From Myxococcales bacterium 68-20 (lineage in GTDB: Bacteria; Myxococcota_A; Polyangia; Polyangiales; Polyangiaceae): 64,000 nucleotides of DNA. Below the pieces are notes generated by a model. It ran no database searches. It was not told the DNA's origin and was given only the letters and a program-made list of their open reading frames with translations. Positions 35,669-44,827 of the stretch are shown piece after piece. The position numbers and the translations under genes were made by a program. The stretch is from positions 62,001-126,000 of the forward strand of contig MKVQ01000016.1 of the NCBI GenBank assembly GCA_001899635.1, given 5' to 3'. Each line of letters begins with the position of its first letter. Position 1 is the stretch's first letter.

Positions 35669-36456
35669 GGTGAACCTCCGACGAGTGCGTCGAGACGGGT
35701 GAGATGAGCCGAGCTCGGATACCGAGCGCGAAAGGCGTCGGCTCGCGCGCGTGATTCGCCCCTTCGTCCGAGCCGGACGAGCGCGTCGATCGCGACGATT
35801 TCGCGCTCCTGGTAGAGCGCTCCATGCGGAAATCGCAATGGATGGCCGTTGGCGAGCTCCAGCGCCTGCGCCGGATCCGACTTGAGCGCGGCGCGCGCGC
35901 GACGCAGATAGCTCACTTCGGTCTCGCTCTTTTCGGCGACGGCGGGCTCGCCCGGAAGCTGACTCGGGGGAGCGGGCTCCACGGGCAACGTCGGCTCCAC
36001 AGGCAATGCGGGCTCCGCCGGCAATGCGGGCTCCTTCGATGGCCCCGTGAGCTCGCGCGGAGCGACGACGCGAACGGGCGGACGTGTCGTCGGCAGGAGC
36101 GTGGGCTCGTGCGTCGAAAGACGAGCGGGGCGAGTCGGCTCGTTCGCCAACGTCACGCGTTCGGATGCGACGACCGAACGACGCTCCTCCTTCACGCTCG
36201 CGACGCGATCGTCCTTCGACGAGATTTCGAAGACGCTGATGCCGAGCACCGCAAGCGACGCACCGATCAACGGAAGGATTCGATGGATCCCGCGCGTCGC
36301 CTTCGCAGCCGCGTAGCCCTTCGATGCCGGCGAAGCGTTTTCGAGCCAGTTGTCGAACCGATCTTCGAGCCGACGAAGCTGCGCATCGTCGGGATCGCTC
36401 CGCCCCGAACGCAGGAGCCGCTCGAGCGCCTGTTCCTCTTCTTGGCTGGTGCTCAT
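35665..36456 (-). CDS. Single-pass TPR-like membrane regulator (putative anti-sigma), module D
   Basis: A 263-residue protein. The N-terminus is charged and helical, with a predicted coiled segment at about 5-40 (QALERLLRSGRSDPDDAQLR). A membrane helix spans about 59-77. The periplasmic linker contains a proline-rich repeat of the form LPxEPxLPVEP. The TPR-like tail (about 185-258) contains DPAQALELANGHPLRFPHGA and RYPSSAHLTRLD. The cytoplasmic region does not resemble modules B or C, in keeping with a different sigma partner. Confidence 0.73.
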   Translation of the reverse strand: MSTSQEEEQALERLLRSGRSDPDDAQLRRLEDRFDNWLENASPASKGYAAAKATRGIHRILPLIGASLAVLGISVFEISSKDDRVASVKEERRSVVASERVTLANEPTRPARLSTHEPTLLPTTRPPVRVVAPRELTGPSKEPALPAEPALPVEPTLPVEPAPPSQLPGEPAVAEKSETEVSYLRRARAALKSDPAQALELANGHPLRFPHGALYQEREIVAIDALVRLGRRGESRARADAFRARYPSSAHLTRLDALVGGSP

Positions 36457-37043
36457 TTCGATTCCTTCGACATTCTGGAGAGCATCGCGAGCGCTTGTTT
36501 CTTCGCGGCGGCGAGGCGCGAGTACCCAGTCGCCACGGGACAGCCGACGATCTCTGCGATCTCGGTCATCTCGAGGTGCTCGAGCTCGTGGAGGACGAAG
36601 ACCGCGCGCTTGTCCTCGTCCAGACGAGCGATGACCTGCGCGAGCTGCCGACGCGCATGGAGACGGTCGGCCTCCCCGCTGTCCGCCGACGCCGCGAGCT
36701 CGGGGACTTCATCGACGAGGACCTCGCGGTGGATGCGAAAACGCCGCCGGTAGCCGGCGGCTACGCGGACGGAGATCCCGTAGATCCACGCTCGAATCGA
36801 GCTCGACCGTTCGAGCTGCGCGAGCTTTTGAAAGATGATGATGAAGACCTCTTGGCTGACATCCTCGAGGTCCCGCTCCGCCACGCCCTGATACCGAAGC
36901 GTCCGCCACACGAAGGCGCCGTACTGTCGAACGATCTGGCGAGCGGCGGCGTGAGCTTGCATGGCGACAGCGTCGACCGCGTCCGCGTCGACCGCCGATG
37001 CGTCCCCGAGATCGGGAACAGTCGCTCCTGTAGCCCAGGTCAT
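36453..37043 (-). CDS. ECF-type RNA polymerase sigma factor, module D
   Basis: A 196-residue ECF sigma factor. An acidic N-terminal extension (DLGDASAVDADAVDAVAM) comes before region 2, which has LEDVSQEVFIIIFQKL and RAWIYGISVRVAAGYRRR. Region 4 has LDEDKRAVFVLHELEHLEMT and then TGYSRLAAAKKQAL. The region 4 recognition helix differs from modules B and C, so a different -35 preference is likely. It begins 34 nt after the barrel gene. Confidence 0.93.
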   Translation of the reverse strand: MTWATGATVPDLGDASAVDADAVDAVAMQAHAAARQIVRQYGAFVWRTLRYQGVAERDLEDVSQEVFIIIFQKLAQLERSSSIRAWIYGISVRVAAGYRRRFRIHREVLVDEVPELAASADSGEADRLHARRQLAQVIARLDEDKRAVFVLHELEHLEMTEIAEIVGCPVATGYSRLAAAKKQALAMLSRMSKESK

Positions 37044-37077
37044 TCCCGGGAGCAGTGCGATGACGGTGCGGTCACTC

Positions 37078-38052
37078 TCAAAAAAAATCGAGCGCGACGC
37101 CGAAAGAGCCGATCCCCGTCACCGGTGAGCCGCGGTACAGGGACCGCTCGACCCGACGGTCGTCGAGGACCGTGAAGTCGCTCCGCTGAGGAGTCGCCGC
37201 GAAGCCGATCGCGGCGAAGGCGTGGACGCGCTCCCCGAGCCTGTACGTTGCGCTCGCCTGCGCCAGGCCCCCGAACCTGACCGCCATGCCGCTCCGATCT
37301 TTGCCGAAGCCGCTTCCCCACGCGACGGCGAGCTCAGCCTGAGGTCCGATGCACGCCGTCATCACGAAGCGTCCGGCCGGGATCGTCAGCGGACATACGC
37401 CGAGGCCAAACATCGTCCGGAAGAGCCGCACGGTTCGCCCTTCGGGCACCGACTCACCTTGGCCCCAGAAGAACGCATCGGCGATCAGAGGCCAGAAGCT
37501 CCCCGGCACGAGAACGACGGACGCATGAGCTCCGCCTCCTACGCCTCCGGAGGAGCTCATGTCGACGGCCGCGCTCGGACCGAGCTTCCCGGTCGAGTGC
37601 CAGGGCACCCGACGCCTCTCTCGTTCGTCCGCCAGCTCCTCCGGAGTCGGCGGAAGATCGATCATGAGGGCCAGCGCGAGGACGAGTGACTCCGATGCCT
37701 CCTCGCAGCTCTCGCTGTCGATCGTGAGGTCACGGCGCCCGAGATGGCGGCCGCTCGGCGTCGCAAGCGCGATCCGTGCAAGCCACTGAGGCGCAGCATC
37801 GGCTCTCTGGATCTCCACGCGAAGGACGCGATCGGCGTGCGCTTGGTCGGCGAATGCACGACGCGCGAGCGAGCGCTCGACGTCCTCGATCAGCTCCGAC
37901 TCCGAAGGACACGCATCTGCCCCCCGGCCCCGCGTCCACTCGAGAAGCACCAGCGATCGCGGTTGCTCTTCGGCGCCTTCAGCGATCCCCGTCGTGGCGA
38001 GACACGTGAGCGGAAGAGCAAGAAGGCACGACCACCACTGCCGTGCACGCAT
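37078..38052 (-). CDS. Outer-membrane beta-barrel protein with two-Cys N-terminal domain, module D
   Basis: A 324-residue protein with an N-terminal signal peptide (about 1-27). The two cysteines are at 48 (ADACPSESE) and 116 (IDSESCEEA), a spacing of 68 instead of the 64 found in the other copies. The barrel part (about 165-324) ends FGVALDFF. Two extra cysteines (GVCPL and TACIG) lie within the barrel region. It is the most divergent barrel except for module E. The frame is open upstream to 38712 only as the antisense of the phosphatase gene. Confidence 0.8.
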   Translation of the reverse strand: MRARQWWSCLLALPLTCLATTGIAEGAEEQPRSLVLLEWTRGRGADACPSESELIEDVERSLARRAFADQAHADRVLRVEIQRADAAPQWLARIALATPSGRHLGRRDLTIDSESCEEASESLVLALALMIDLPPTPEELADERERRRVPWHSTGKLGPSAAVDMSSSGGVGGGAHASVVLVPGSFWPLIADAFFWGQGESVPEGRTVRLFRTMFGLGVCPLTIPAGRFVMTACIGPQAELAVAWGSGFGKDRSGMAVRFGGLAQASATYRLGERVHAFAAIGFAATPQRSDFTVLDDRRVERSLYRGSPVTGIGSFGVALDFF

Positions 38053-38163
38053 GAATCGGCAGGACGATAGCAGCTCGCACTGGAGCCCGCCCGCGTTCTC
38101 CGTGGCGGTAGCTTCTCCCCATTCGGTGGATGGGTGGACGGCCGAACGTCGATTGGCGATAGG

Positions 38164-38727
38164 ATGCGCAGCGTGAAGCTCTATGTGATGCGCCACGGGC
38201 CTGCGGAGGACAACGCACCGACGGGGCGCGACGAAGATCGTGCCCTGACGCCCGCAGGCCGAGAGCGAACCCGCGCCGTCGCGCGCGCCTTGCTGGCAGC
38301 AGACGAAGCGCCGCTCACGATCATCGCGAGCCCCCTCGTCCGTGCGCTCCAGACCGCGGAGATCGTCGCCGCTGTGACCGATCTGGAGAAGCGGGTCCGC
38401 GAGGCGAAGGAGCCCGGCGGTGCATCCGGCGCGGTCGAGATCCGGCGGGAGATGGCGCCCGGAGGTGATGCGGTCGGCCTGATCCGCGAGCTGGTGCAGA
38501 GCGGCCGCAAGCGCGCCATGATCGTCGGCCACGAACCCGACCTCTCGATGCTCGTAGCGCGCCTGGTGAACCGTGCCCCTGAGCAAGGGATGCTCAAGTC
38601 GATGGTCGTGGGCGTGAAGGTCGAGCCAACACCGGCGGATGCGGCCAACGGCCGATCGGCGAGCAGCGTGAGCGCTGCGCTTCGCTTCATCCTCGACCCG
38701 AAGTCGCTCCACTGGCAGCGCGACTGA
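38164..38727 (+). CDS. SixA-like histidine phosphatase
   Basis: The 187-residue protein belongs to the histidine phosphatase (phosphoglycerate mutase-like) superfamily. It has the RHG motif at residues 10-12 (KLYVMRHGPAEDN), the LTPAGRERTRAVARAL helix, IIASPLVRALQTAEIV and the second catalytic histidine in MIVGHEPDLSML. This short form, without an insertion domain, matches SixA proteins that dephosphorylate phosphohistidine on phosphotransfer proteins. It is divergent from module D. The 112-nt gap between the two starts must hold both promoters; I could not resolve them. Confidence 0.88.
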   Translation: MRSVKLYVMRHGPAEDNAPTGRDEDRALTPAGRERTRAVARALLAADEAPLTIIASPLVRALQTAEIVAAVTDLEKRVREAKEPGGASGAVEIRREMAPGGDAVGLIRELVQSGRKRAMIVGHEPDLSMLVARLVNRAPEQGMLKSMVVGVKVEPTPADAANGRSASSVSAALRFILDPKSLHWQRD

Positions 38728-38949
38728 CCACGCCGGCCACGCTCCGTGCTGCGGCGCTGCCCCTCCGGAGGCTCCCGGTCAAGCACTTCCGCGTAGGGTC
38801 ATCCAAACATGGCCTAACGACACTTCCTTACGCCGGATTCGGGCCATTTGGGGGGATTTGACCCCGCATTCATGTGGCGGTAAATACAGGATAAATTGGG
38901 GTTCCTTGACACCTCGGGACCTGTCCCTTACCCCGCATAAGACCCCCCG

Positions 38950-39879
38950 ATGAGCGCGCGAACCTGCGTCCCCGAGCTCGATCAGTGGCTGGCTCCGCGC
39001 TGGTCACGCGGCGGCACGGGGGCCGCTCGGAGCTCGGTCGGGCGGGGCCGCTCGCTGGGGCCGATGCCCGCGGCGGCGATTCGCGTCCCCGAGCGGCTCA
39101 GCGCGCAGCTCGCGCTCGTCTTCCCTTCGGCGGCGCCGCAGTTGTTCGTTCACGAGGGCGCGCGCCAGGCGCTCGAGCGGCGGCTGAAGGCAGCTTGCCC
39201 GGGTCGTCCGGTGGTCCTCTCGATCACGGACAACCGCCACTCGATCATCTCACACGCGCTGAAGAACGGCGTCCTCCACGCCCGCGTCCACCACATGTTC
39301 CTGGATGCGCCGCCCCGGGTGGTCGACGCGCTCGTGCGCTACGTCACGCGTGACGACCGCGCGGCGAGCATTCTCGTCGGTCACTACATCGAGGCGAACG
39401 GCGCTCGCCTCGCTCGACGCCGGGCACGCGCCATCCCGCTCCACGCGAAGGGCGAGCACCACGACCTGCTCTCGCTCTTCAACGACCTGAACGCGCGCTA
39501 CTTCGACAACGCCTGCCACGCGCTCATCACGTGGGGCCGGCGCACGACGCGGAAGAACGACGCGCCGCGCCGCGCGATCAAGCTCGGGAGCTACTCGAGC
39601 CTCGAGCGCTTGATCCGCATCCATCCCGTGCTCGATCGCGCCTGGGTGCCACGTTACTTCGTCGCGTACGTCGTCTACCACGAGATGCTCCATCACATGA
39701 TCCCGTCGGCCCGCGGCAACGCGCGCCAGGCGAGCTCGAACATCGCATCCGCGAAGGGGCAGATCGCACGTCGCGTCCTCCACCCGCCGGAGTTCCTCGA
39801 GCGCGAGCGTCAGTTCCGCGGCTACGACCGCGCCCTCGACTGGGAGCGGCGTCACATCAATCGGCTTCTCAGCGGCTAG
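38950..39879 (+). CDS. SprT-like zinc metallopeptidase
   Basis: The 309-residue protein has a SprT-like fold. It contains LNARYFDNACHALITWGRR, in which the W-G element precedes the active site, and then VVYHEMLHHMIP with the HExxH zinc site at 244-248. A downstream RREL-like helical tail (LDWERRHINRL) closes the domain. It has no signal peptide, so it is cytoplasmic. SprT-type enzymes are linked to DNA-protein crosslink or stress functions; the substrate here is unknown. The start could also be ATG 39064. A TTGACA at 38906-38911 might be a -35 element, but no good -10 follows. Confidence 0.78.
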   Translation: MSARTCVPELDQWLAPRWSRGGTGAARSSVGRGRSLGPMPAAAIRVPERLSAQLALVFPSAAPQLFVHEGARQALERRLKAACPGRPVVLSITDNRHSIISHALKNGVLHARVHHMFLDAPPRVVDALVRYVTRDDRAASILVGHYIEANGARLARRRARAIPLHAKGEHHDLLSLFNDLNARYFDNACHALITWGRRTTRKNDAPRRAIKLGSYSSLERLIRIHPVLDRAWVPRYFVAYVVYHEMLHHMIPSARGNARQASSNIASAKGQIARRVLHPPEFLERERQFRGYDRALDWERRHINRLLSG

Positions 39880-39936
39880 GCCGCACGCAGGTTCGCAGGC
39901 GGCACATCCGCGCGACGCGCTCCTAGCGGCCGGGCC

Positions 39937-40073
39937 CGAGGCTCGCCGCACGGCGAACGCAGCGGCCCCACGAGGACGGCGTCCAGCTTGGACGACGGAG
40001 GCCACGGAAGTCGCCGAGGCTCGCCGGATGGCGAACGGCAGGGAACCGAGGCTCGCCGAATGGCGAATGCAGG
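39937..40073. repeat. Three copies of a 26-27-bp palindromic unit
   Basis: The unit CGAGGCTCGCCG-N-(A/T)-GGCGAA occurs at about 39937-39962, 40015-40040 and 40047-40073. Each carries a small inverted repeat (TCGCC near GGCGA). The three copies cluster in the gap between the metallopeptidase and the next operon. They could be a REP-like element or transcription-attenuating hairpins. Confidence 0.65.
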
Positions 40074-40118
40074 GAACGTGGTAGCCTCCTCGCGAGTTCG
40101 GGGAGGAAGGTAGAGATC

Positions 40119-40598
40119 GTGCGCCCTGCTTCTGCATCTCGTCATGCTCCCCTCGCGGTGATCCTCGCGCTGTGCTCGTTCGCCTCGTTCGCGAGCGCCT
40201 GCGGCGGTGGAAAGCCCGACCCCGCCTCCAGCAAGAATGCCGCGCCGAAGAGCGACGCGGACGAGCACGCGACGGCCGACGCCGGGAGCGCCGAGCGCGC
40301 GTTTGCAGGCTCGCCGGCCGAGGCGACCACGTTGATCTCGGCGGAGGTCGACAAGAAGGGCTCGGAGATCGGTGCGTGCGTCCGCGAGTTCCGGGTGCGG
40401 AAGAACCTGGCCCGCGAGCGTGTCTCGATCTCGTTCGGGATCGACATGGAAGGGCGGCTCCTCGGCGTGACCTCGAAGGGAAAAGAAGACGACGAGCTCA
40501 AGCGCTGCGTGCAGCGCGCGCTCGACGGCGCACAGTTCCCGCGCAGCCATGCGGGCGTCATCACCGTCACGAAGACGTACCAGGAGCTCGTGCAGTGA
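40119..40598 (+). CDS. AgmX/PglI C-terminal-type lipoprotein
   Basis: A 159-residue lipoprotein (FASAC, Cys28). GTG 40119 follows GGGAGGAAGG. After an Ala/Asp linker, residues 75-155 show a pattern seen in AgmX/PglI C-terminal domains: IGACVREFRVRKN, a FGIDMEGRLLGV strand pair, RCVQRALDGAQFP and a final VTVTKTYQ strand. The two cysteines probably pair. Related domains occur in gliding and envelope proteins of myxobacteria and resemble the TonB C-terminus. It is the first gene of a three-gene coupled operon, so it may act with the two large lipoproteins that follow. Confidence 0.7.
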   Translation: MRPASASRHAPLAVILALCSFASFASACGGGKPDPASSKNAAPKSDADEHATADAGSAERAFAGSPAEATTLISAEVDKKGSEIGACVREFRVRKNLARERVSISFGIDMEGRLLGVTSKGKEDDELKRCVQRALDGAQFPRSHAGVITVTKTYQELVQ

Positions 40599-43255
40599 CC
40601 CGAAGCTTCCGCGCGACCCTCGCGCTGTCGCTCGCGGTCGCGGCCTGCGGTGGGAAGGAGGCGCTGTCCCCGGTCGGGACGGATGACGGGCGGCGCGCAG
40701 CGGTCGCGCGCAAGGCCAAGGTCGAGCCTCCGGTCGCCGGCCACATGGTCGCGTCGGTGGGAGAGCGGACGCTCGGTCCCTTCTTCGCGCGACGCGAATC
40801 GGGCCTCGCCGCGGCCGGTCTCGTTGCGTGGGTGACGGTCGCCGAAGGCCAGGGCCGCCGCGTCGTGGTGGTCCCGGTGGCTCCCGACGGCACGCCTCGC
40901 GGCGGCGAGACCATCGCCGCCCACGTCTCGGTCGACACCACGATGCTCGTGGTCCGGCCGTTGCGCGGTCCGGTGCCGGGCTTCCTCATCGCATGGACGT
41001 CGCTCACGGATCGCGGCAAGTCGCTGTGGGCGGTCGCCGTGAGCGATAACGGCATGCCGCGCGCGAAGCCCGTCGAGATCTCGCGGACGAACGACGACAT
41101 CATCTGGGTCGACGTCATCCCCACCGACCACGGCGCGCTCTGCATGTGGGCGGAGGAGACACGCGGAAGCGACGCGAACCTCATCGCCGCCGCGGTCGAC
41201 ACCGATGGCAAGGTGCAGGGCGTCCCGACGCGCGTGGCACGCGGCGTCGTCGGCTGGCACGCGCTCGAGCTTCCGGGAGGAGTCGGCCTCTCCACCGTCG
41301 AGGCCGCGCCGGCGGATCCGAAGGCCAGGCCGACCGAGCACCGCCTCGTCCGCGATGCGCGCCCCGGCGGAGCCCTCTCCTTCCACCGCCTCGATGCCGA
41401 AGGACGCGAGATTGCTCCGCCGGTCACGGTGACCACGAAGCCGATCGTCAGCGGTGACGTCGAGGTCGTGCGTGACGGCTCGCGCTTCGTCTTCGCGTGG
41501 ACCGACCGCGGGGCCACCGAACCGGCCGTGACGATGGCCGCGATCGACGACAAGAACGTCGTCGAGCCTCCGCGAAAGGTCGCCGAGGCTCGAGGAGGCG
41601 CGTCGCTGCTCGCGCTCACGCGCGGTCCTGCAGGCGTCGCCGTGATGTTCGAGGCCCCTGCACGCCGGAAGGGCGAGACGCGACGCGTCCACGTCGCGCG
41701 TGTCGACAAAGGCCTCGTCCTCGATCGGAGCCCGCTCTCGCTCGAGGTCGTCGGCCGCGGACAGCCCGAGCTCGCCGCGACGTCGACCGGGTTCGCGGCG
41801 CTGGCGACGACCGCAGACTGCGAGCGTGACTCGGCCGCGTGCCTCAACGCGAATGCCGTCGCGACGCTCTTTCGTACGGACGCGAAGGGCACCGTCGTCC
41901 AGCGCGAGCCGCTCACCTTCACCTCGGATCCGGCGACGCTCGGCTGGGGCCTGACGTGTGACGGAGACTCGTGCTTCGCGCTCGCCGCGTCCCCGGGCCC
42001 GCCGGGAACGCCGTCGCGCATTCGCACCGCGACGCTCCGCCCGCGAACCAACGTGGCGCCCCCGCCGCCGAGGCCCGAAGACCCCCCGAAGGACGGTCCG
42101 CACATCACCGACATCACGGCCATCGCCTCCGGCGAGACCGTCGTCGACATCGCGACCACACGCTTCGGCGAGGCGAACCTCGTCGCGATGTTGAGCTCCA
42201 AGGCGACCGACGGCGCCCGAAGAAGCACGGCGGACGAGGCGAAGACCACACCCTTCACGCTCTCGACACGGATCGTCGGCGACGACGGCACCGTCTCCAC
42301 ACCGTCGATCATCTCGAACAAGGCGCTCCATGTCGGGAGCGTCGCGATCGCGGGCGCTTCGAGTCCCGAGGATGGCGGCGCAATCGCGTGGGTCGCTCGC
42401 GAGAACGGCGATCCGGAGGTGCACGTCACGCGGATCGACAAACGCGGCCGGCGCATGAACGACGTCCAGCTCACCACGACGAAGGGCGACGCGGCCGACG
42501 TGACGATTACGTGGGCTGGCGGCGGATGGATCGTCGCATGGGTCGACAGTCGTGACGGTCGCGGAGAGGTCTACGCGACCAAGGTTTCGCCCGATCTCAC
42601 GCGCGTCGCTCGCGAGGAGCGCATCACGAAGGCGCCGGGCGACGCGAGCGACCTCGTCGCGCTCGCCCACGGCGACGCGGTATGGCTCGCATGGGCCGAC
42701 TCCCGCGAGAGCCCGAAGGACGGCGTCGCCGACATCTTCGTCTCGGCCGTGAAGATGCACGATGCGAAGCGCCTCTTCGAAGAGCAGCGGCTCCTTCCGA
42801 CGGCCGCGCACTCCCGAACGCCTCGCCTCGCGCTCGGACCGAACGGCATGCACGTCGCGTGGATCGAGGAGGCTCCGCTGGGCGCGGAGACGCCGAACAC
42901 GAGCGGCTACGGCGCCTTCTGGACGACGCTCGACGAGGTGGGAAAGCCCAGCGCGAAGCCGTCACGTATCCCGCTCGCAGGCGAAGGCGCGGCGACCGCA
43001 GTCGCGTTCGAGTCGCGCCCCAGTCTCCGCGCCGTCGTCGCACGGAGCACGCCGGAGGTGATCTCGCTCGACGCCGTCGACCTCGTCGCGTCGCCGCCGA
43101 AGGTCTCGTCGCTGCTCGCCCTCGACGGTCCGCCGTCACTCGACATCGCGATGGTCTTCAACGACGATGTGCTCTACTTCAACGACGAGGGCCCTCACGC
43201 GCTCGACCGGCGCGCTCGTCGTGCCCGCATCGCGTGGACCCAGCAAACCAGATGA
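40595..43255 (+). CDS. Large repeat-containing lipoprotein (predicted beta-propeller)
   Basis: An 886-residue lipoprotein (AVAAC, Cys18). GTG 40595 overlaps the upstream stop by 4 nt. Recurring units of about 45-55 residues end in strands such as FLIAWTSL, ALCMWAEE, FVFAWTDR, GAIAWVAR, WIVAWVDSRD, VWLAWADSRE and MHVAWIEE. This W-x-D/E pattern fits two tandem propellers. A Pro-rich hinge (VAPPPPRPEDPP) lies near residue 490-500. It probably sits in the periplasm or on the surface as a binding scaffold. It is not closely similar to the module propellers. Confidence 0.72.
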   Translation: MTRSFRATLALSLAVAACGGKEALSPVGTDDGRRAAVARKAKVEPPVAGHMVASVGERTLGPFFARRESGLAAAGLVAWVTVAEGQGRRVVVVPVAPDGTPRGGETIAAHVSVDTTMLVVRPLRGPVPGFLIAWTSLTDRGKSLWAVAVSDNGMPRAKPVEISRTNDDIIWVDVIPTDHGALCMWAEETRGSDANLIAAAVDTDGKVQGVPTRVARGVVGWHALELPGGVGLSTVEAAPADPKARPTEHRLVRDARPGGALSFHRLDAEGREIAPPVTVTTKPIVSGDVEVVRDGSRFVFAWTDRGATEPAVTMAAIDDKNVVEPPRKVAEARGGASLLALTRGPAGVAVMFEAPARRKGETRRVHVARVDKGLVLDRSPLSLEVVGRGQPELAATSTGFAALATTADCERDSAACLNANAVATLFRTDAKGTVVQREPLTFTSDPATLGWGLTCDGDSCFALAASPGPPGTPSRIRTATLRPRTNVAPPPPRPEDPPKDGPHITDITAIASGETVVDIATTRFGEANLVAMLSSKATDGARRSTADEAKTTPFTLSTRIVGDDGTVSTPSIISNKALHVGSVAIAGASSPEDGGAIAWVARENGDPEVHVTRIDKRGRRMNDVQLTTTKGDAADVTITWAGGGWIVAWVDSRDGRGEVYATKVSPDLTRVAREERITKAPGDASDLVALAHGDAVWLAWADSRESPKDGVADIFVSAVKMHDAKRLFEEQRLLPTAAHSRTPRLALGPNGMHVAWIEEAPLGAETPNTSGYGAFWTTLDEVGKPSAKPSRIPLAGEGAATAVAFESRPSLRAVVARSTPEVISLDAVDLVASPPKVSSLLALDGPPSLDIAMVFNDDVLYFNDEGPHALDRRARRARIAWTQQTR

Positions 43256-44721
43256 CCACGAGATCCGAGCGCGGCCCTGCAGTGCTCGCCCTCTTCGCCC
43301 TCCCGCTCGCCCTCGCGGCATGCCCGTCCGCACCCGCGCCGATCGATCCGAGCAAGCCGAGCGCAAAGGCCTCGCACGAGGGTGCGTGCGCCGGGCTCGA
43401 CTCCCCCGAGTGCGGGCGCGCGCAGGGGCTCCTCTCGGCGGCAGGCGCCTTCGGCAACGTCCGCCACGAATACCTGCTCGATCCGGCGAGCGCGATGGTG
43501 CCGGGTCGTGGCGTCCAGCGCGGCGAAGCAGGCTCCTTCACGGTGCTTCCCACCCAGTGCGCCAGCTCGAGAACGCAGTCAGCAGAGCGCGCCGCGCGTG
43601 CGGACAAGGTCGATGCCTCGACGATCGACTTCTCGTACATCGGCGTCGCGATCGATCAGGCGCTCGTCTCGGCGGACGCCGATCTCGCCCCGTGGCTCTC
43701 GGCGGGGGCGGAGACGACGGAGCGCAAGATCAGCCTCGTGGCACTGGCGTTCGTACGCGACCTCGATCCCCAGTTCTTCAACGCCTCCGACGATGTCGCG
43801 TTCGGCGGCACGGCTTGCACGTGCGGGCGCGCGACCCACTTCGTCGGCTCGGTGAAGATGGGCGGCCTGATCTCGTACGAGATGAGCGTGCGCGCCGGCG
43901 AGCTGCGCGGCCGCGCGCTCGACTTCGTCCGCGCGCGCGTCGCTGCGGGAGACACGCGCATCACGCAGACCGTCGTCGGCGGCCTTGAGGTCGACGGGCT
44001 CGACGGTGCATCGAGCACCGACACGAGCAAGCCGCTGACGTTCCGCGTGAAGACGCCCGTGCCCATCGCGTACGCGGTCTATCCGCTCGCCGACGTGTGC
44101 AAGTTCGCCTTCCCCGTGCCGGAGGTCTCGCCCGAGACGCTCGACTTCGGGGAAGTCCCTCACGGTCGCGAGGAGACCCGCCTCGTTCACATCGTCAATC
44201 GGGCGTCGCTCGACCTCCGCGCCACGCTCGGCGAGCAAACGTTCGCGATCCCCGCGCTCGGCAGCGTCGACGTCCCGCTCACGTGGCGTCCGACGGCACC
44301 GACGGCGGGCTGCCAGCCCCAGACACGCGAGGACACGCTCCAGTTCTACCCGCGGGATGGGAGCGCGCCGGTCACTCCGAAGACACAGAGCGTCCGCGTC
44401 GTCTCGCGCGTGCGCACCGGCAAGGCGGACTTCAAGCGCCACGAGCACGTCGACAGCGGCTCGGGTCGGAAGCCCGACTACGCTTCGACACGTCGCGACT
44501 GGACCTGCCCCCCGGACTACGTGGTTGCGTCGTGCAGGACCGAGAAGGCCGAGTGCGGCGACGGTCGGTGCTCGACCGACGGCTACGCGGTCAACGCCGA
44601 GCCCGGCCAGAACGGCTGCCGCTTCAGCTGCAAAGGCCCGGAGAGCATCTTGCCCGGGCTCTCGTCGAACTACTGCCGCTTCGACGCACTGATGGAGTGT
44701 CGCCTCCGCTGTAGCCCGTGA
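43252..44721 (+). CDS. Lipoprotein with ASH/Ig-like domain and Cys-rich tail
   Basis: A 489-residue lipoprotein (LAAC, Cys24). It starts inside the stop of the preceding gene. The N-terminal half (about 60-280) is a beta-rich domain of unknown family, with CTCGRATHFVGSVKMGG near its centre. The middle (about 295-370) has VSPETLDFGEVPHGREETR, typical of ASH/HYDIN-like Ig folds. The end holds ten cysteines in a short region (WTCPPDY, CGDGRCSTDGYAV, CRFSCKG, CRLRCSP). The last gene of the operon; probably extracellular assembly or binding. Confidence 0.7.
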   Translation: MTTRSERGPAVLALFALPLALAACPSAPAPIDPSKPSAKASHEGACAGLDSPECGRAQGLLSAAGAFGNVRHEYLLDPASAMVPGRGVQRGEAGSFTVLPTQCASSRTQSAERAARADKVDASTIDFSYIGVAIDQALVSADADLAPWLSAGAETTERKISLVALAFVRDLDPQFFNASDDVAFGGTACTCGRATHFVGSVKMGGLISYEMSVRAGELRGRALDFVRARVAAGDTRITQTVVGGLEVDGLDGASSTDTSKPLTFRVKTPVPIAYAVYPLADVCKFAFPVPEVSPETLDFGEVPHGREETRLVHIVNRASLDLRATLGEQTFAIPALGSVDVPLTWRPTAPTAGCQPQTREDTLQFYPRDGSAPVTPKTQSVRVVSRVRTGKADFKRHEHVDSGSGRKPDYASTRRDWTCPPDYVVASCRTEKAECGDGRCSTDGYAVNAEPGQNGCRFSCKGPESILPGLSSNYCRFDALMECRLRCSP

Positions 44722-44827
44722 GGGGGTTCCCAACTTTCTTGGCAACTCCTACGCCGCGCGGCCGATGAGGGTCCGCACAACGGGCATCGGGGATCCGAGG
44801 CCCTCGGCACAAGGAGACACTCGAGCC

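Noticed and set aside
38053..38712. Upstream extension of the module D barrel frame to 38712
   Set aside because: It is antisense to the histidine phosphatase gene; a good signal peptide start exists at 38052.
38906..38941. TTGACA element upstream of the metallopeptidase gene as a promoter
   Set aside because: No acceptable -10 hexamer at 16-18 nt; the nearest A/T-rich block (CATAAG) is too far away.
40142..42853. Very long open frame on the minus strand
   Set aside because: It is antisense to the propeller lipoprotein, Arg/Asp-rich, without domains; long antisense frames are common at this GC content.
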